The notes beneath the pieces are model-generated. The model saw only the letters and a program-made list of their open reading frames with translations. It was not told where the DNA came from and did not search any database. Of a DNA stretch of 64,000 nt, positions 12,112-24,928 are shown in pieces (the stretch's first letter is position 1; every line of letters starts with the position of its first letter). This stretch comes from Lota lota (taxonomy: Eukaryota; Chordata; Actinopteri; Gadiformes; Lotidae). The stretch lies in contig JACYXH010000091.1 in the NCBI GenBank assembly GCA_026745465.1, positions 1,858,501-1,922,500 on the forward strand, read 5' to 3'. The translations under genes and the position numbers were made by a program.

Positions 12112-12146
<35 letters not shown>
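12112..12146 (-). repeat. (CA)n, read as (UG)n in pre-mRNA beside a splice acceptor
   Basis: A pure run of about 17 dinucleotides. On the naaladl2 sense strand it is (TG)n, separated from the exon acceptor at 12096 only by GGGCGTCCCCTGCCAG, which is a short polypyrimidine tract. The arrangement resembles the TG-T tract before CFTR exon 9, known to bind TDP-43 and influence exon skipping. Confidence 0.95.
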
Positions 12147-12148
<2 letters not shown>

Positions 12149-13874
12149 ATCCTCATGAATAAACAGATACATTTTCAAATGTCGCAGGCTTCTACATGCA
12201 TCTCAATGGCTTTCGTCGTGACGGAGGTTATAGGGTTACAGGTCAAATACTATTTGAAGGTGAATATACATAGGGGAAGCTCTAGAACTAGTGGCGAGAT
12301 GCTTTTGAATAGTCCTCAGATCACCCAAAGGAATGAGGCATCACAGCTTGCAACGCCTCGGTGGGAGACAAAGCCGCGTGACGCACCTTTTAGACACAAT
12401 GCTAGTAGTCTATGTTAATTAGTACTCAATTACTGTTATTTGATTGGCCACCAATCTTCCACTGTATAGCCTAGTTAATGGGCGCTTAATAATTTTACGA
12501 CCCAGCTGAACGACGCAGGTGGTAAAACTGCAGTCTGTTTTAATGTGCGCGCTACGCACATTGAAGTAATGCACAGTGATGCTGGGTGATGGGGAGAGGA
12601 TGACATCATTGCCTTGTTTTCCTACCATGTTGCGCCGTGGAACAAGATTGCCTTAAGAACAACACATTAGAATCAGTACAAATAAACGAGATTGGTCTCA
12701 GTGTGTGGTGGTTTAATGAACACTTCCATGAACATGTGAGGCTAACAAGCCTGTTGTTGAATATTTTTTTCTCTGGTTGGGAATCACAGTTGAGTCCTTA
12801 CAGTTTTCTTCATCTGATCTTTGGTGTATTGACGATGATAGGTTGGTCGGGGGAATAACATGCTTTCACTTCAACAATGTCACCAGGATAGCCTGGTTGA
12901 ATTCCAGTGTGCTATTTCAATCTGACAGTAACGACAAACTACAGAGGGTCAAGGAAAAGGCAAGAATATGAGAGAATTTCTGTAAAGCAGTGCCGTTGGT
13001 TTTTTTCTATCATTGCGAGATTATCCTGACGTTCGGAATATGGCTGGACAGTAATGAACCATTAACAAATTCAACATTGTTAAAAAAACTACAGCCGATC
13101 AGATTCAATTGCTATGTGTTGCTGTTTTGCCCATGCCGAAAAAGAATACAATTATAATGAAACTTCACCATGAATGTGGTGGGAAGTAAACAATCAAACA
13201 CATCTTCCCCTCTGAGAAGAAGAATCCATCATCTTTAAACATTGCCTTTCTGTCTATTTCCGTTTGCATTTCCGTGCTTTTGTCTTCATAATGAGGGGTT
13301 ATTGCCGCCTGACATCGCTGGACCAATTTTAGTCTGGAACCTCTCAGTTCATTTTTGACTTCCATTGGGCATTATCAACGGGGGAGCAGACCAAAATGCC
13401 CCTGAACACAATTGGATAGACCTACAACGAATCAGAGCATTGAACTGTTTGGCCCATCAGCGGAGGCCCGTGGTTTATGACATGTCATGAGGTTAAAGTG
13501 CTGAAACGGCAATATTCTGAACGCCGCACCTAGCGTCCAGTGCTTTGCTTGACACTCATGTGCAGACCGCCGAAACTGTTCCTATTGAACCCTCATTTCA
13601 CAGTCACTTGGCTCTTTGGTCATTTTGATCCAAAATCGTGGTCAACGGGGACTGCTCAGTATTTGTATACATGCCCAGAGCATTGTAGGATGCCAATGGT
13701 TCAATCATATCATGTAGTTCACCTGCATGGAAGCATCTGCATTCTTTGTTTCTCTTTTAATTAGTCACTGTCTACACAACGGCACAACATGAGTAGCTTT
13801 GAACTTAATACACAACAATTACAAAGGCAACAAACCACAAGCTCATTTAGACAATCCCAGTTGGTAAGATTTGA

Positions 13875-13904
13875 ATAACCCTAACCTATTAGGGTTAGGT
13901 TAAT
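13875..13904. repeat. Short telomere-motif palindrome
   Basis: The sequence TAACCCTAACC is followed after a few bases by GGGTTAGGTTA, i.e. two vertebrate telomere hexamers in each orientation, head to head. It is too short to be a clear telomere relic. Confidence 0.6.
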
Positions 13905-14674
13905 TATGCTAGATCTAAACATCCTTTTTTTGTCTGTATTGCAACAACATTTTCAGTATTTTAAAACAGGATTATTACTTCTTTCGTCTTCTTTATTATG
14001 AATATGATCAGTAGTATTAATGTTATTAAAGGCACTATATAAAAGTTGTATTATACATTAAGTTGTATTACTGCAGTTGACAATGAATAAACAACATATT
14101 ATAAATGTAATATTAATCAAATTTGTTTAATTAAATAAACATCATTGCAATTATAATTATTTTGTTCATTATATCCCAAATCAAAAGGACCTTTTCACAT
14201 TGTTGCAAAAGACAATCTTATGCTCTTTATTGCAAATCAAATCAAATGTAACCAAACTTTACAACCCCCCCTCTTGGCTCTGACATTTCTTTTTTTAATT
14301 TGATTGATTCTGCCCTAATAGTCCTTACGTATTATTTACAGAGAAACAAGGGGCCTTTTCAGAAGATACATTTAAGCAAACGCAATAGACACAGCATAAT
14401 GTGGGAGGTAACCCAATGACACATGTTTGGAAGGAACCGAGTGTGAGTCAGGTCCTTCCAGACACATTAACATGGTTAATGGACTGCCCTTTTGTAGAGC
14501 TACTATAGCCACTCAACATGCTTTACATTTTTATGCCAAACAAACAAACACACGCACACCAAAGAGCTGCTTTGCTCAAGACCTTTCATTACTTGAACCA
14601 GTAGGATCAACAATTAAAGGTACAAGCAATTATTCAGGAACTTCATTCACCACCCAAAAACAGAATATCCTCAC

Positions 14675-14862
14675 CTGACCCCATTGAAGGGACCCAATGT
14701 TACCCAGGGCGGAGCCCCCCCAGGAGCAAAACACTGTGGTCCTGTCCGGTGCCCAGCCACCTTTGGTCTGCTCCATCATCGTGGAGATGAGTTGTGTCAT
14801 AATGGCTGAGGCCCCGCCCCCCTGACGGCTGTCATGATGGCTGCCGACCAGCACATGGCGAT
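14675..14862 (-). CDS. naaladl2: naaladl2 exon: core of the M28-like domain with lost metal ligands
   Basis: This 188-nt exon has acceptor CTTTTCCAG and donor GTGAGG. The first two bases complete a codon begun in the preceding exon, and it ends in phase 0. The peptide includes DRHVLVGSHHDS, ASAIMTQLISTMMEQ, APDRTTVFCSWGGSALGN and GSLQWGQ. In glutamate carboxypeptidase II the equivalent region is GGHRDSxxxGGIDP and FASWDAEEFGLxGSTEW. Here the His of the first motif remains, but the bridging Asp of GIDP is gone with a four-residue deletion. The catalytic Glu pair of DAEE is replaced by Ser-Ala within GGSA. FCSWGG and GNIGS are hallmark NAALADL2 wording, and this exon gives the strongest identification in the window. 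Confidence 0.95.
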
Positions 14863-14928
14863 CTGGAAAAGGCGAGAAAAATAGACATACAATTTACAAA
14901 CTGTAATGATCGATCTCTCTCTCAAAGC

Positions 14929-15208
<280 letters not shown>

Positions 15209-15958
15209 AGTACTTTATCACTAACAGGTAATAAAAAATAAAAAAACACTCGCATTGAAAATGATTATAAGCTCATTTCGGTGACTTAATAATTGCCTGT
15301 ACATTTATCAAAGTAAATGATGCATGTAATAAAAACACGATCATGGATCTAGAAACACTATTGTTACCGCTACACTGAATTACTGACAAATTAACCTCAT
15401 AATTACATACATATATAAATAACTTCAGTAAGTACACAGGTCCACTAATTTTTCATTTCCACAAACATTTAAATGTTGCAATTGCAGATCACTGACTCCA
15501 TAGTTCATTGGTTTAAGTTGTATTTTGTGCCAATTTTATATTAATGTTAGTCGGTTATTTCCAAACAACTTCTGGGTAAATATAAGCGATAAAGGGTATT
15601 AGCAAAGAGAGGGAAATAGACATAAAAAAAAACCTAGGGCAGAGCTAAAGTTTATGATTTATTACAGCAGGAAGGCATTCCCTCCTGTGTAAATTAACTG
15701 GAAGATACTGGTGTTTGATGGAGTAACTGCTGCGGGGTATGAACAACATTTGGTTCATTTTAAACTTGTGGGACACGTCATAAATACTCCCACTTTTGGT
15801 TGAGTAAGAACTTTGCACACTGCTGCTTTACAAGTCCCCCCCCATTAAAAAAAAGAAAGCAGCGGATCACACCCCTGGACTGCAAGTGCAGCTGCATTTG
15901 CACTTCTGCCACCCTTCACCTGATATTTTTGTCTACCACATATCCTTGCATGTGCATG

Positions 15959-16027
15959 AATATATATATATATATATTTATGTATACATATATGTATACA
16001 TATATATATATACATATATATATATAC

Positions 16028-16060
<33 letters not shown>

Positions 16061-16213
16061 CATATATATATACACATATATATACACATATATATATACA
16101 TATATATATACACATATATATACACATATATATATATATATATATGTATGTATATATCTGTGTGTGTGAGGGTGCACGTATCGGTGTGTTGTGGTGTGCC
16201 AGTGTGGGTTTCT

Positions 16214-16244
<31 letters not shown>

Positions 16245-16420
16245 TATGTGTGTGCGTGAGTGAGTGAGAGTCTGAGTATGTGTGTGCATCTGTTTTGGTG
16301 TGTGACTGAGTGTGTGTGTGTCTGTGGGTGTGAGAGTTTGAGAGTGCGTGCATGCGTGTGAGTTTGTGCGAGTGTGTATGTGCGCGTGTATGTATGTATG
16401 TGTGTGTGTGTGCCAGAGAG
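15959..16420. repeat. TATA/TACA array followed by a TG-rich tract
   Basis: About 15959-16147 is almost purely TATATACA-type sequence. From about 16156 it becomes interrupted TG repeats with GTGAG and GTGCG words. Both strands show long meaningless Tyr/Ile, Thr/His or Val/Cys frames. Confidence 0.95.
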
Positions 16421-17796
16421 TGTGTGCCCTGATGGAAGAGCTCGTGGTTCAGGGTGCTGAGACAGTGTTTTTACCCTTCCGTGACAAATGCTTCTGTTGA
16501 ACAATGTCTGCTGTTGGGTGCTCTTCTCGCCCCAGTTTGTTTCAGTAAAAAAAAATTCTGTTTAACTTTCCTGCTTCACACCGTCTATAGTTTCTTCCAC
16601 GTACGTTTCCCCTATTTTTATAGACCCGTATATCAGAGATTGCGTTTATAGGTGTGTGTATATTTCATTATACTACACATAATAATTGATTAGTAAAATT
16701 GAATAGGGTTGTGCAAGCTAAGGTAACTTGCACATAGGGTTGTGGTGAATTAATCTTATAACCGGTGTAGGGTTAAGAGTACTTACTGTTAACACAGTTT
16801 AGGATTCAGTTTAGTAAGTTCCCTAACTTGAGGAGATCACCCATCTTCCCTGACTGAGATGTGTAATCGGTTTGTTGACCTATCAGTGGAAATGAGTTTC
16901 TATTGCTAGGTCATCACCATCAGGGTAATTTAACTACTAATAAACTGGGGGTGTGGTAATCATTCTGAGTGACTTTGAAACATCGTTTTGAGCAGCCTGC
17001 ATGATACATATTCACTGCATATGTCTATCGTTAACTTAAAGATGCTGTAGGTAAAATGTAAGAACTATCATTTGAGTGTAATTTGTTAGAAATGGCAAAG
17101 CCATTTGTCAGCTTTTAGGGAGTGAAATGTTCTGTCTGAATATCTGTTTTGAGTGACTGTGCCTGCCTCTGTATGAGACTATTTTGATTTTAGATCACTC
17201 CCCATCAGGGCATCTCTATCTTGATTGGTTTCGGAGAATCCATCTTGCCTGTCAATCACAGGTGCATGAAATACAACACTTTTCAATGGCAGAAACGTGG
17301 ACAGGGAGTAAGCAGAGAGCAATGTTATTTCTTTGGGGTTGTTTAGTTTGAAAATATTTTCTGCTCTTTTCTGCTCTCTCTTTACAAATTTCAAATCTTA
17401 CCTACACAGCTTTTATTTAAATAATTACCTGAACAAATGTATGCAGAAATGTCTTCAATTATCTCACATTTGAAGGAATCTACCAAATTAGTTCATCAAA
17501 ATGTTGCCCAATCTTTTAACTATTACTCATATATGTGCAAAAGTGTTTCTGTTTTTGTCATTCATCTCGGTTTCTTACTCTTTCAGTTTTTTCAGCAAAG
17601 CAGGCCTTGGTAGCGCTATTAATTCAGGTAATATAGAAATATATGATGTCCTTTACGAATGCCTTTTCACAATGATCTAGCTCAACTGCCTGTTCTTCTG
17701 CTCCCTACTCACTTTTTAATTGTCTACTCTTTATCTGGTCTTGTCGTCCCCTTATCTCGTCTTTGCCCCACCTCTCCCATATCCCATTAATGAGAG

Positions 17797-17798
<2 letters not shown>

Positions 17799-17837
<39 letters not shown>
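17799..17837. repeat. (CA)n microsatellite
   Basis: A pure run of 19 CA units. Confidence 0.97.
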
Positions 17838-17839
<2 letters not shown>

Positions 17840-18514
17840 AGAGCCTATTTAGAGGTATCTTCTTCACCCTGCTGCCTATACAGTATGTGGCAACCTGCCA
17901 TGTCCAATGTCTAGCTGGTGAAAGCGGCAGAAAAAATATATATTGCCACGCTGATTTACAATATGATATTAGCCAGCCATAATGGGCCGGTAAAGCAGGT
18001 AATATGAGCTACAAATCTCAAGAAAGATAGAGCTTTTTTAACTACGTGTTGCCATTGAATCCTCGCTCATTTCCTTCCTGAGCTCATGCACAACGGGAAG
18101 GGTTTTGTTATTTTTCTTGGTTGAAATAATGGAAGAATGTAGCAGGCGATAAAGGAGAAGGAACCTAACTCTGCTGTAATTCAATATGTTAAATTGTACC
18201 GCCATCCTTCACGCCGAGAGGATCGATGCAAGGATGTGAAGTTATTGGGATTCTGATGCAATGTTCATGATTTAAAACAAGCAGTGGCAATAAATAGTTT
18301 GTGATTTTGCTAAGGAATTGTCCTTCTGGAAAATAAATCGTTAAAACACTTCCGCCTCCCATGTATTCGCATTAAAATAAAATCAGTTCTATTGTGTATT
18401 TTGCATTGTGGTCTTTTACATTTCACGATTTAGTCGTCTCCAGAAAATGGCTGTGTACATGTGTTCGTAGGTCATGTGTTTCTGGATTTTGTGTGTGGTT
18501 GAAGGTTTGTTTAG

Positions 18515-18600
18515 GCAGCCTCACCGGAGTCCGATTGATTGGACTCTGGGGCTGGGTGAGGCTGCACACCTGGGGTGCATTGGACAATCAATGCACACAG
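18515..18600. other. Cluster of three inverted repeats
   Basis: An outer stem GCAGCCTCACC (18515-18525) pairs with GGTGAGGCTGC (18555-18565). Inside it GAGTCC pairs with GGACTC. Just downstream GTGCATTG and CAATGCAC form a second hairpin around GACAAT. The three short dyads within 90 bp suggest a folded repeat-family fragment, but I do not recognise the family. Confidence 0.6.
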
Positions 18601-20488
18601 GTTAAACCAGCCATCACCACACACACTCATGCCAGTACTGAACACCTACTCTGACTGTAACAAATCCATCAACTCTGCAATAAAGCGGTTTAAACATCAT
18701 CAACCTGCGTCGTGGTGGTCAGAGGGGCCCAATAAAGCCACTGTGGTAAAGTGTAGCAGCCACCTAGGTGGCGTGTGGCAGAGGTCAACTGCTACAATGT
18801 TTAAAAACACATTTGTGTTTCCATCATTGAGGACATCAAGAACAGCTCAAATGGAACAATATCCACACTTAACGATGTGAACCAACACACTCATAGCATG
18901 CCTGCATGCTGTACAGCATGTACTAGTACCTGCTGTACCTGCTGTTGACGCAAATACGTCTCCTTATCCACCATCAATCATTTTTATATCTATTGTGATG
19001 TATTATAAGGAGTATAAAATACCTGCATACAGAAACATTATTCACACCCAACTTCCAAGTATAAACAATAAATTCAATCCAGACATACAAAAAACATCAT
19101 GCTGCTTTGATGCAATGAAAAGCTAATAAACTATGATCTATTAATGAGGATTACGATTCATAAAATTAAATACACATTTGTGAGGACAAGAAAGAACAAG
19201 GAAAAGCTCCGGGTTCCAATAAAATGTGTTGTTTTACAATTTTTGGTTCAGTAAAGAAAAGTTATTGAAGCTTGACATTCTGCAGTGTGTAGTTTCTAGA
19301 CACACAGTTTCTAACCAATTGAAAAAAAAAGCTGCAGAATATTTAAATATATTTGTGATGTTAAGCTAAGTAAGATTGTGGCATGTTGAGTGACCAATGT
19401 ACCATCTTTTAACAAGAACATCAAGTCTTTTCAACAAGCTATTGGCTGGCAAATAAAGATATTGGCAGATATTACAAAATAAAAATGATTTCCCTGTGTT
19501 GATGAAAGAGCGGGAAAAGGAGTGTCCATGTATTGGGATTTAGGTGATGAACGTGAGGCGCAAAAAAATGCTACGTGCTGTTGATGTAAAGCGCTCAATC
19601 TTTTGACTCCACCCAAATAGTTTGGCAAACGAGAATAGATAGACAGAATTTCATCACTCTCAAGCTGTTTTGATGCCTAATATATACCATAATATAACGA
19701 TGTTCAGAAGCAAATTACTGATTTACTCGTTTCCAGTCAGTTTAAATATATAGGCTGTACACCGTAGAACACATTTGAAGGTTGAACTAATCTGTAATCT
19801 TTCTTCATCCTCAAATTGTGTTTCAGTAACACAAAATGGAGGAATACAATAAATATAGATGATGAATGATTATCAAAGATCAAGTACTTATTGGTAAGCA
19901 CAAAAACTGAAAAAAGCAATAGGTGAAGGGTAAGTAAACAGCATTCAAAGGTAAAGTTTGACTTAACAACCTAACACATTGCCATACAGACACATCCCCC
20001 CATTTGAAAGGTTTTCTCGTGATTTCACCATCTCTACAGTGAGACATATCTGCTGCTGGGGAGGGCTGGCAGACTCTTTGGGTGCTATCGTGCTCTATCA
20101 ACAACAAATAAACAATTATGAAGGCTGTGCATCCAGCAGGCCAGTACTACGGACTGAGTGGGAGAAGAACCACACGGAATTAGGTATCATGCTGCTACCT
20201 GTGAAGGTGTGATGGGGAGCGCTTTTGAGTGGCAGCTTGCTCTCGAGGCACTCACAATGTGTTTGTACATTTAAGATGACATGTAAAGCAATGCTTGTGA
20301 CAAGTGTAGTATGTGCCCTATAAAATAGAAAGCAAAAATCAACTGCCGGGTGTTGGTGTGTACATGCTTACTGGATGAATGTTCTGTTTGATCAATGCCA
20401 TGCCTGCAGGATTCTGCTCTGTGAATCCTCACTCAGACATTATTTCAGTGCAGAACATGTAAGAAGTTACAAAGAAGCCTGAAGCATC

Positions 20489-20690
20489 ATGGTGTGTGTG
20501 TGTCTCTGTGCATGTGGGTGTGTGTGTCTGTGTGTCTTTATGCGTGTGTGTGTGTGTGTGTGGGGGGGGGGGCCTTTGAACGTGTGTGTGCGTGTGTCTT
20601 TATGCATGTGTGTGTGCGTGTCTGTGTCTTGTGTGTGTCTGTGAATGTGTGTGTCTATCTTTGTGCGTGTGTGTTTGCTACTTTAAATGT
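20489..20690. repeat. TG-rich repeat with a G run
   Basis: Interrupted TGTG repeats surround a run of about ten G at about 20562-20571. Confidence 0.9.
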
Positions 20691-21229
20691 GCATGCATTA
20701 GGAGAGAAGCATCCAGCCACTTTGATGAAAAACTTTTTCTTACAGGACTTAGAAGAATAATAAGAAAACAGGTCCATGTTGATTTCCCCAAAGACATCCG
20801 TACTGGGTAATATATGAAGTGTTGTTAATGGCTCGTGTAGGCTAGAGGGCTAAGCTCATTTGAATGTGGAGATGATTAATTCTTACTCTATAAGAGAACA
20901 AACACAGGGAAGAATATCCCTTCCATGAGAATGACCAGATTTTGTACGTTACAACTTTGTCCCAGTAAATGTCAAAATATCGTCTGCATTCTTTTGTTCC
21001 TTCTAATGGGCCATTTAGTCCCATCACCATTACAAATAATATTGCAGTATTATTTATTTCATTTTCCACAGTGCTTTTAAATGAACGCAACAAAAAGCCC
21101 TGGAGGTTTGTGTTCGCTGCTGCACTCTGTCCCTGTCCACAATGTCTCTCCAGTGGGTTTCACCTGCCTCTACCACTCATTGAACAGTCCTCCTTGACTT
21201 TTACTTGGATACACCTGTGTGGATAGACA

Positions 21230-21351
21230 TTTTTGTGTGTGTGTGTGTGTGGTGGGTTTGTACGTGTGTGTTTGTTGGTGCGTGTGTATGTGTGTGCATG
21301 TGTGTATGTGTGTGTGGGAGTGCATGTGTGTGTGTGCATGTGTGTGTGTAA
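21230..21351. repeat. TG-rich repeat
   Basis: Interrupted TG units with GCATG and GTATG variants. Confidence 0.9.
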
Positions 21352-21469
21352 TGTTGTAATTACTTTTCAATTTCAATATGACTTTATTGGTTTGAATATT
21401 TGGTTATAGATTTGCACATATTTTAGTCCTCAACAGGAGGTTTACTCCTGATACAGACTCCTGGGTAGA

Positions 21470-21911
21470 GGAGCAGGAGGGGCTGGCTGATACCTCCTCT
21501 CACTCCCTGGGGTTGAGTATTTCGGAGGGGAGGGAGAGAGGACTGGAGGAGGAGGAGAGAGAGGAGGGTGCAGGAGAGGAGATCGTGAAATAGAAGAAGA
21601 AATGTGAAATAAGAGAAAAGAGAAGGAGGAAGTACTATAAAGAAGAGACGGTGAGAGACCAGGATAACGATGGGATAAAAATGAGGAGAAAGAGAAGGAG
21701 GAAAAAGAGTGAGAGTGAGAGGACAAGTAGGGGGAGGATGGGAGAAAGCAAGAGGACAAGGAGGGAGAGGAGACAAATGATAAGGAGACGCAGGAGGAGG
21801 AGCAGAATAAGAGAAGGATGAATGGAGGAGGGAAGACATACGCTAAACAATTATAAAGACTATAAAGGAATAGAAGAGACTAGGAGAGCAGGAGAGAGAG
21901 CGATAGAGATT
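21470..21911. repeat. Polypurine (GA-rich) tract, left half
   Basis: The plus strand is overwhelmingly purine (GAGGAGGAGAGAGAGG-like words). It stops at the hAT-like copy starting near 21912, and similar purine-rich DNA resumes at 23002-23310 on the other side. Confidence 0.85.
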
Positions 21912-22993
21912 ATTAGGTGTGACCACAAATCTTTGACGATTCAAATCGTTGATAGACAGACATTTAATCGACGACGTCTTTAATACTCAAAGTGTTTTGT
22001 CTGGAAAATTGTGCATGTGTAATAGTGGGAAATTGCATTGGGGAGGATGGGGACGCTAAATGAGTCAAACAGCTTTGCTTGGCTTCTAGAAGGAAAAGCC
22101 TATAAGTTATACAATGTTTTGTTTGTGGGGTGGCGGATTGACTCAGCAAATTGCAATTTGCTGTGTTATGTTTTGCTTTCCACAAATGTCCTTATTTGTT
22201 TGATAACCCTTTTGTGTATTGGCAATGGCACTATCCATAATTTTATTTTCAAAGTGGAGCACATTCTAGACAGTTAGTCCACAAGGAAACACAATGTCAG
22301 GAAAAAATACCTTTAAAGTTTGTCAGCATTTCTAAACCATTAGAGATGACCCAAAAAAGTGAAATGATACCACTCCTGCTGGTGAACATTATTCTCCCCC
22401 TCTATACTGGATCGTGCATTTTCGCTGTTCTGCAAAGTTGAATGGTGCCCCAATTGTTTAATGCTGAAACGCCTCATTTGCATGTATTTTACATTTTTAA
22501 TCAGTTTAACTCTTCTACAGTGTGTTTAACTGTGAGCTTTGTCACGATCGGATGTGAAAACTGTGCGTAATTACAACGGAGCTCTCCGTCTCCACAGAGA
22601 CTGGCCCCTGTTGGATTTCATACATTTATTACAATAATTACGGTGGGCCTATATTGTATAAGCCTATATTAAAGTAAATTGGGCTAATAGTAGCCCATAT
22701 TTGCTTTCAAACTGAATACATATGTTGACATCTGCACACATTGTGAAAAGGTCATTTGTTTGACTGCCTCGCCCGGCCATTTAGTGAGGCGCTGCGCCTC
22801 ACCCGTAGACAGCTGTAAGAAACCCTGATAGTCCAATTGATTATTGTCAAGCGTTAAACCAAGCAAGTCTCAAAGAATGAGGCATCATTAAGCTGCACAA
22901 GAAAAGAAAATATATGATTATATGATAAGTCGACGATGGGTCTGGCCTGACCAATCAGATTCGACCATGCAAATTCTTGGTCGAGGACACCTC
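21912..22993 (-). mobile_element. Non-autonomous hAT-like DNA transposon, copy 2 (inverted)
   Basis: This is the inverted, diverged counterpart of 3113-4148, about 1.08 kb. The ends are imperfect inverted repeats: AGGTGTGACCACAAATC on the left against AGGTGTCCTCGACCAAG read inward from the right. Both sides are bordered by TAGAGATTAT (21904-21913 and 22994-23003). The first eight bases, TAGAGATT, would be the expected hAT-size target duplication. There is no transposase frame. Clear end duplication and full length make this the better preserved copy for defining the family. Confidence 0.75.
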
Positions 22994-23001
22994 TAGAGAT
23001 T

Positions 23002-23310
23002 ATGCACAGAAAGAGGAGAAAGAAGAAGAAAGAGGAAAAGACCAGGAGTAAATAGTAAATGTTAAGGAAAACTAAATAGAAAACATTTTGAGAAATAAGG
23101 AGGAAGAAAACGGAAGATGAAGAGAGGGAGGAAGACCAGGAGGATATTACTATAGAAAATAGGACCAAATGATATGGAGAGAAAAAAATGCAGATATTAA
23201 AGAAAACAAAATGAAAGCAAAAGGGAGAAAAGGAGCATGATTAAACATAGGAGAAATGGAGGAGGAAGATAATGGAACCGAACGAGAGGAAGGAGCTCGA
23301 GCAAGAGGAG
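23002..23310. repeat. Polypurine tract, right half
   Basis: GAAAGAAGAAGAAAGAGG-type sequence continues the tract interrupted by the hAT-like insertion. Confidence 0.8.
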
Positions 23311-24835
23311 GAAAAGGGAGAGGAAATTGTTCATAGTATTTTAAATTCATTAAACTTTTGAAGTTACATAGCTGCCCCTCAACTGTCCATAATAAGGGCA
23401 TACAGCTTTTTATCAACCCAAACAATGTTATTCAAATATTGACTGAATTATAATGATCTATTTAATTTAGGAGACGGAATGGCAGTTGTTTATGATCTGT
23501 GTGTCAACCCAGTCAGCAAAAGCATCCGTTGACGGTGTACATTTTGTGAACCCAGAATTACATTGCATTTCAATGTAAAATAAGCAATTTTAAACTACAA
23601 ATTGTAAAATGTCAAAGTTTCATTATCAAACAATACAAATGCTCATCCAATGTAACAAATCAAAACAGAATACAACCTAACACTAAAGTTGTATTAATTG
23701 TCTATCTTTTTTATGACATAATTTGTGGGTTACTTCTTATCCAGTTAATCTGCATAACAGCTAAATCTCAGTTCAAATATCAGTTCATGACAAATGGGCT
23801 GCCCGTTCATGTCCTAGAGCTGCCAAGTGTGCTACTTGGATAAATGTGTTGCCATTCGTTAGCTGGTGCTATGCCATGGATGCTGTTTCGTTCACCACTT
23901 TATGTCCCCAGTGTCCACACATTCTGTTGTTTTGTTTTGTTGGTGATCAAACATGCTGTTTTTAGGAACTTTACTAGCAGGTAGGGTGTCTCCTCAACTC
24001 CTTAAATTTAAAATATCTAAATTTCAGTTTTCATTACCAGAACTCAAAGATGCAATTTATGGAAGATTATAAAGGCAATATTTTTTTACTAAATCGATAA
24101 TTGGGGAATTCAAAATAAGACTTTCATTGAATATACATTTTATTAGGTAAGATACTTATTGTTATTGTTTTATAATATAGTTAACTTTTTAGTAATAAAT
24201 GAAGTAAATCAGGTTCCAATCTTGCTCTTGGGAACTGGTGCCTACACATTCAGACTGGGGGACGCAAACACAAAACACTTTTTTGATTACACTACTGTAA
24301 TTGAATGATTTAAAGATATAATGTAATTTCTGCCAATAGGGGTCTCAATCAAAACCCTAACAAAATACAGTTTGCTGACGCTGTGAAGTAGCTTGGGATC
24401 TGTTGTCTATTAAGGAGTTGTTGTTTTCATTACCATTGCCGGTGAATATCTATCTGGCATGACTAATGTTAAATGTTAAAGTTGTATTTATGTTACCTTT
24501 AGTCATGTTTAGCGACATTTATTCACGTTATGCAATTTCCTTTTAATGAAATAGCTGCAAGTAATGTTAGATAACGTAATGTCAACTTGCTATCTTACCA
24601 TTAGATGAGTCGACTACCCATACAGCTGTAGCTAACGCTATGTGGCGAATTCAAACGTGGGGTAGCCCGCTGTCATCCGTGGTCAAAACAATCATACTTA
24701 AGATAACTTTATGAGTGTGTTGAATGTTTTTCTAACGTTTTAACGTTACGGTATTCTGCCATCCTGGGCAGAATGGAATCAAAGACCAAAACTCAATGAA
24801 TTCGATGGTTTCAGTTCAGAAGAGTGAATACAGAC

Positions 24836-24928
24836 CTGAGTTCCTCCTACCACGCAGGTGTCCGACCAGGTTGTAAATCTTGTTGTGGGTCCACTGGTTT
24901 CCAATGGTAAGTCTGACCTTCTTCCTCT
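24836..24928 (-). CDS. naaladl2: naaladl2 exon: link from PA domain to M28-like domain
   Basis: This 93-nt exon has acceptor TAATTTTCAG. It begins with two bases completing a split codon and ends with one base of the next codon. The peptide reads KKVRLTIGNQWTHNKIYNLVGHLRG and then RRNS. It matches the glutamate carboxypeptidase II strand [24 protein letters not shown] before the DRYV motif. Two in-frame donors exist: GTCTGT after 24836 and GTAGGA after 24851. I chose 24836 because it keeps the four-residue linker between LRG and DRHV found in relatives, although its donor is weaker. Alternative use of the two sites would remove five residues. Confidence 0.85.

Larger units (their letters stand above)
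12097..14674 (-). other. naaladl2: naaladl2 intron, 2.6 kb
   Basis: Phase 0 intron. Apart from the (CA)n next to the acceptor and a short telomere-like palindrome, it is AT-rich single-copy sequence. I see no element boundary or exon. Confidence 0.75.

Noticed and set aside
15845-16504. Minus-strand frame of 219 codons with Thr/His and Tyr/Ile repeats
   Set aside because: A product of TATACA and TG arrays, with no protein-like composition.
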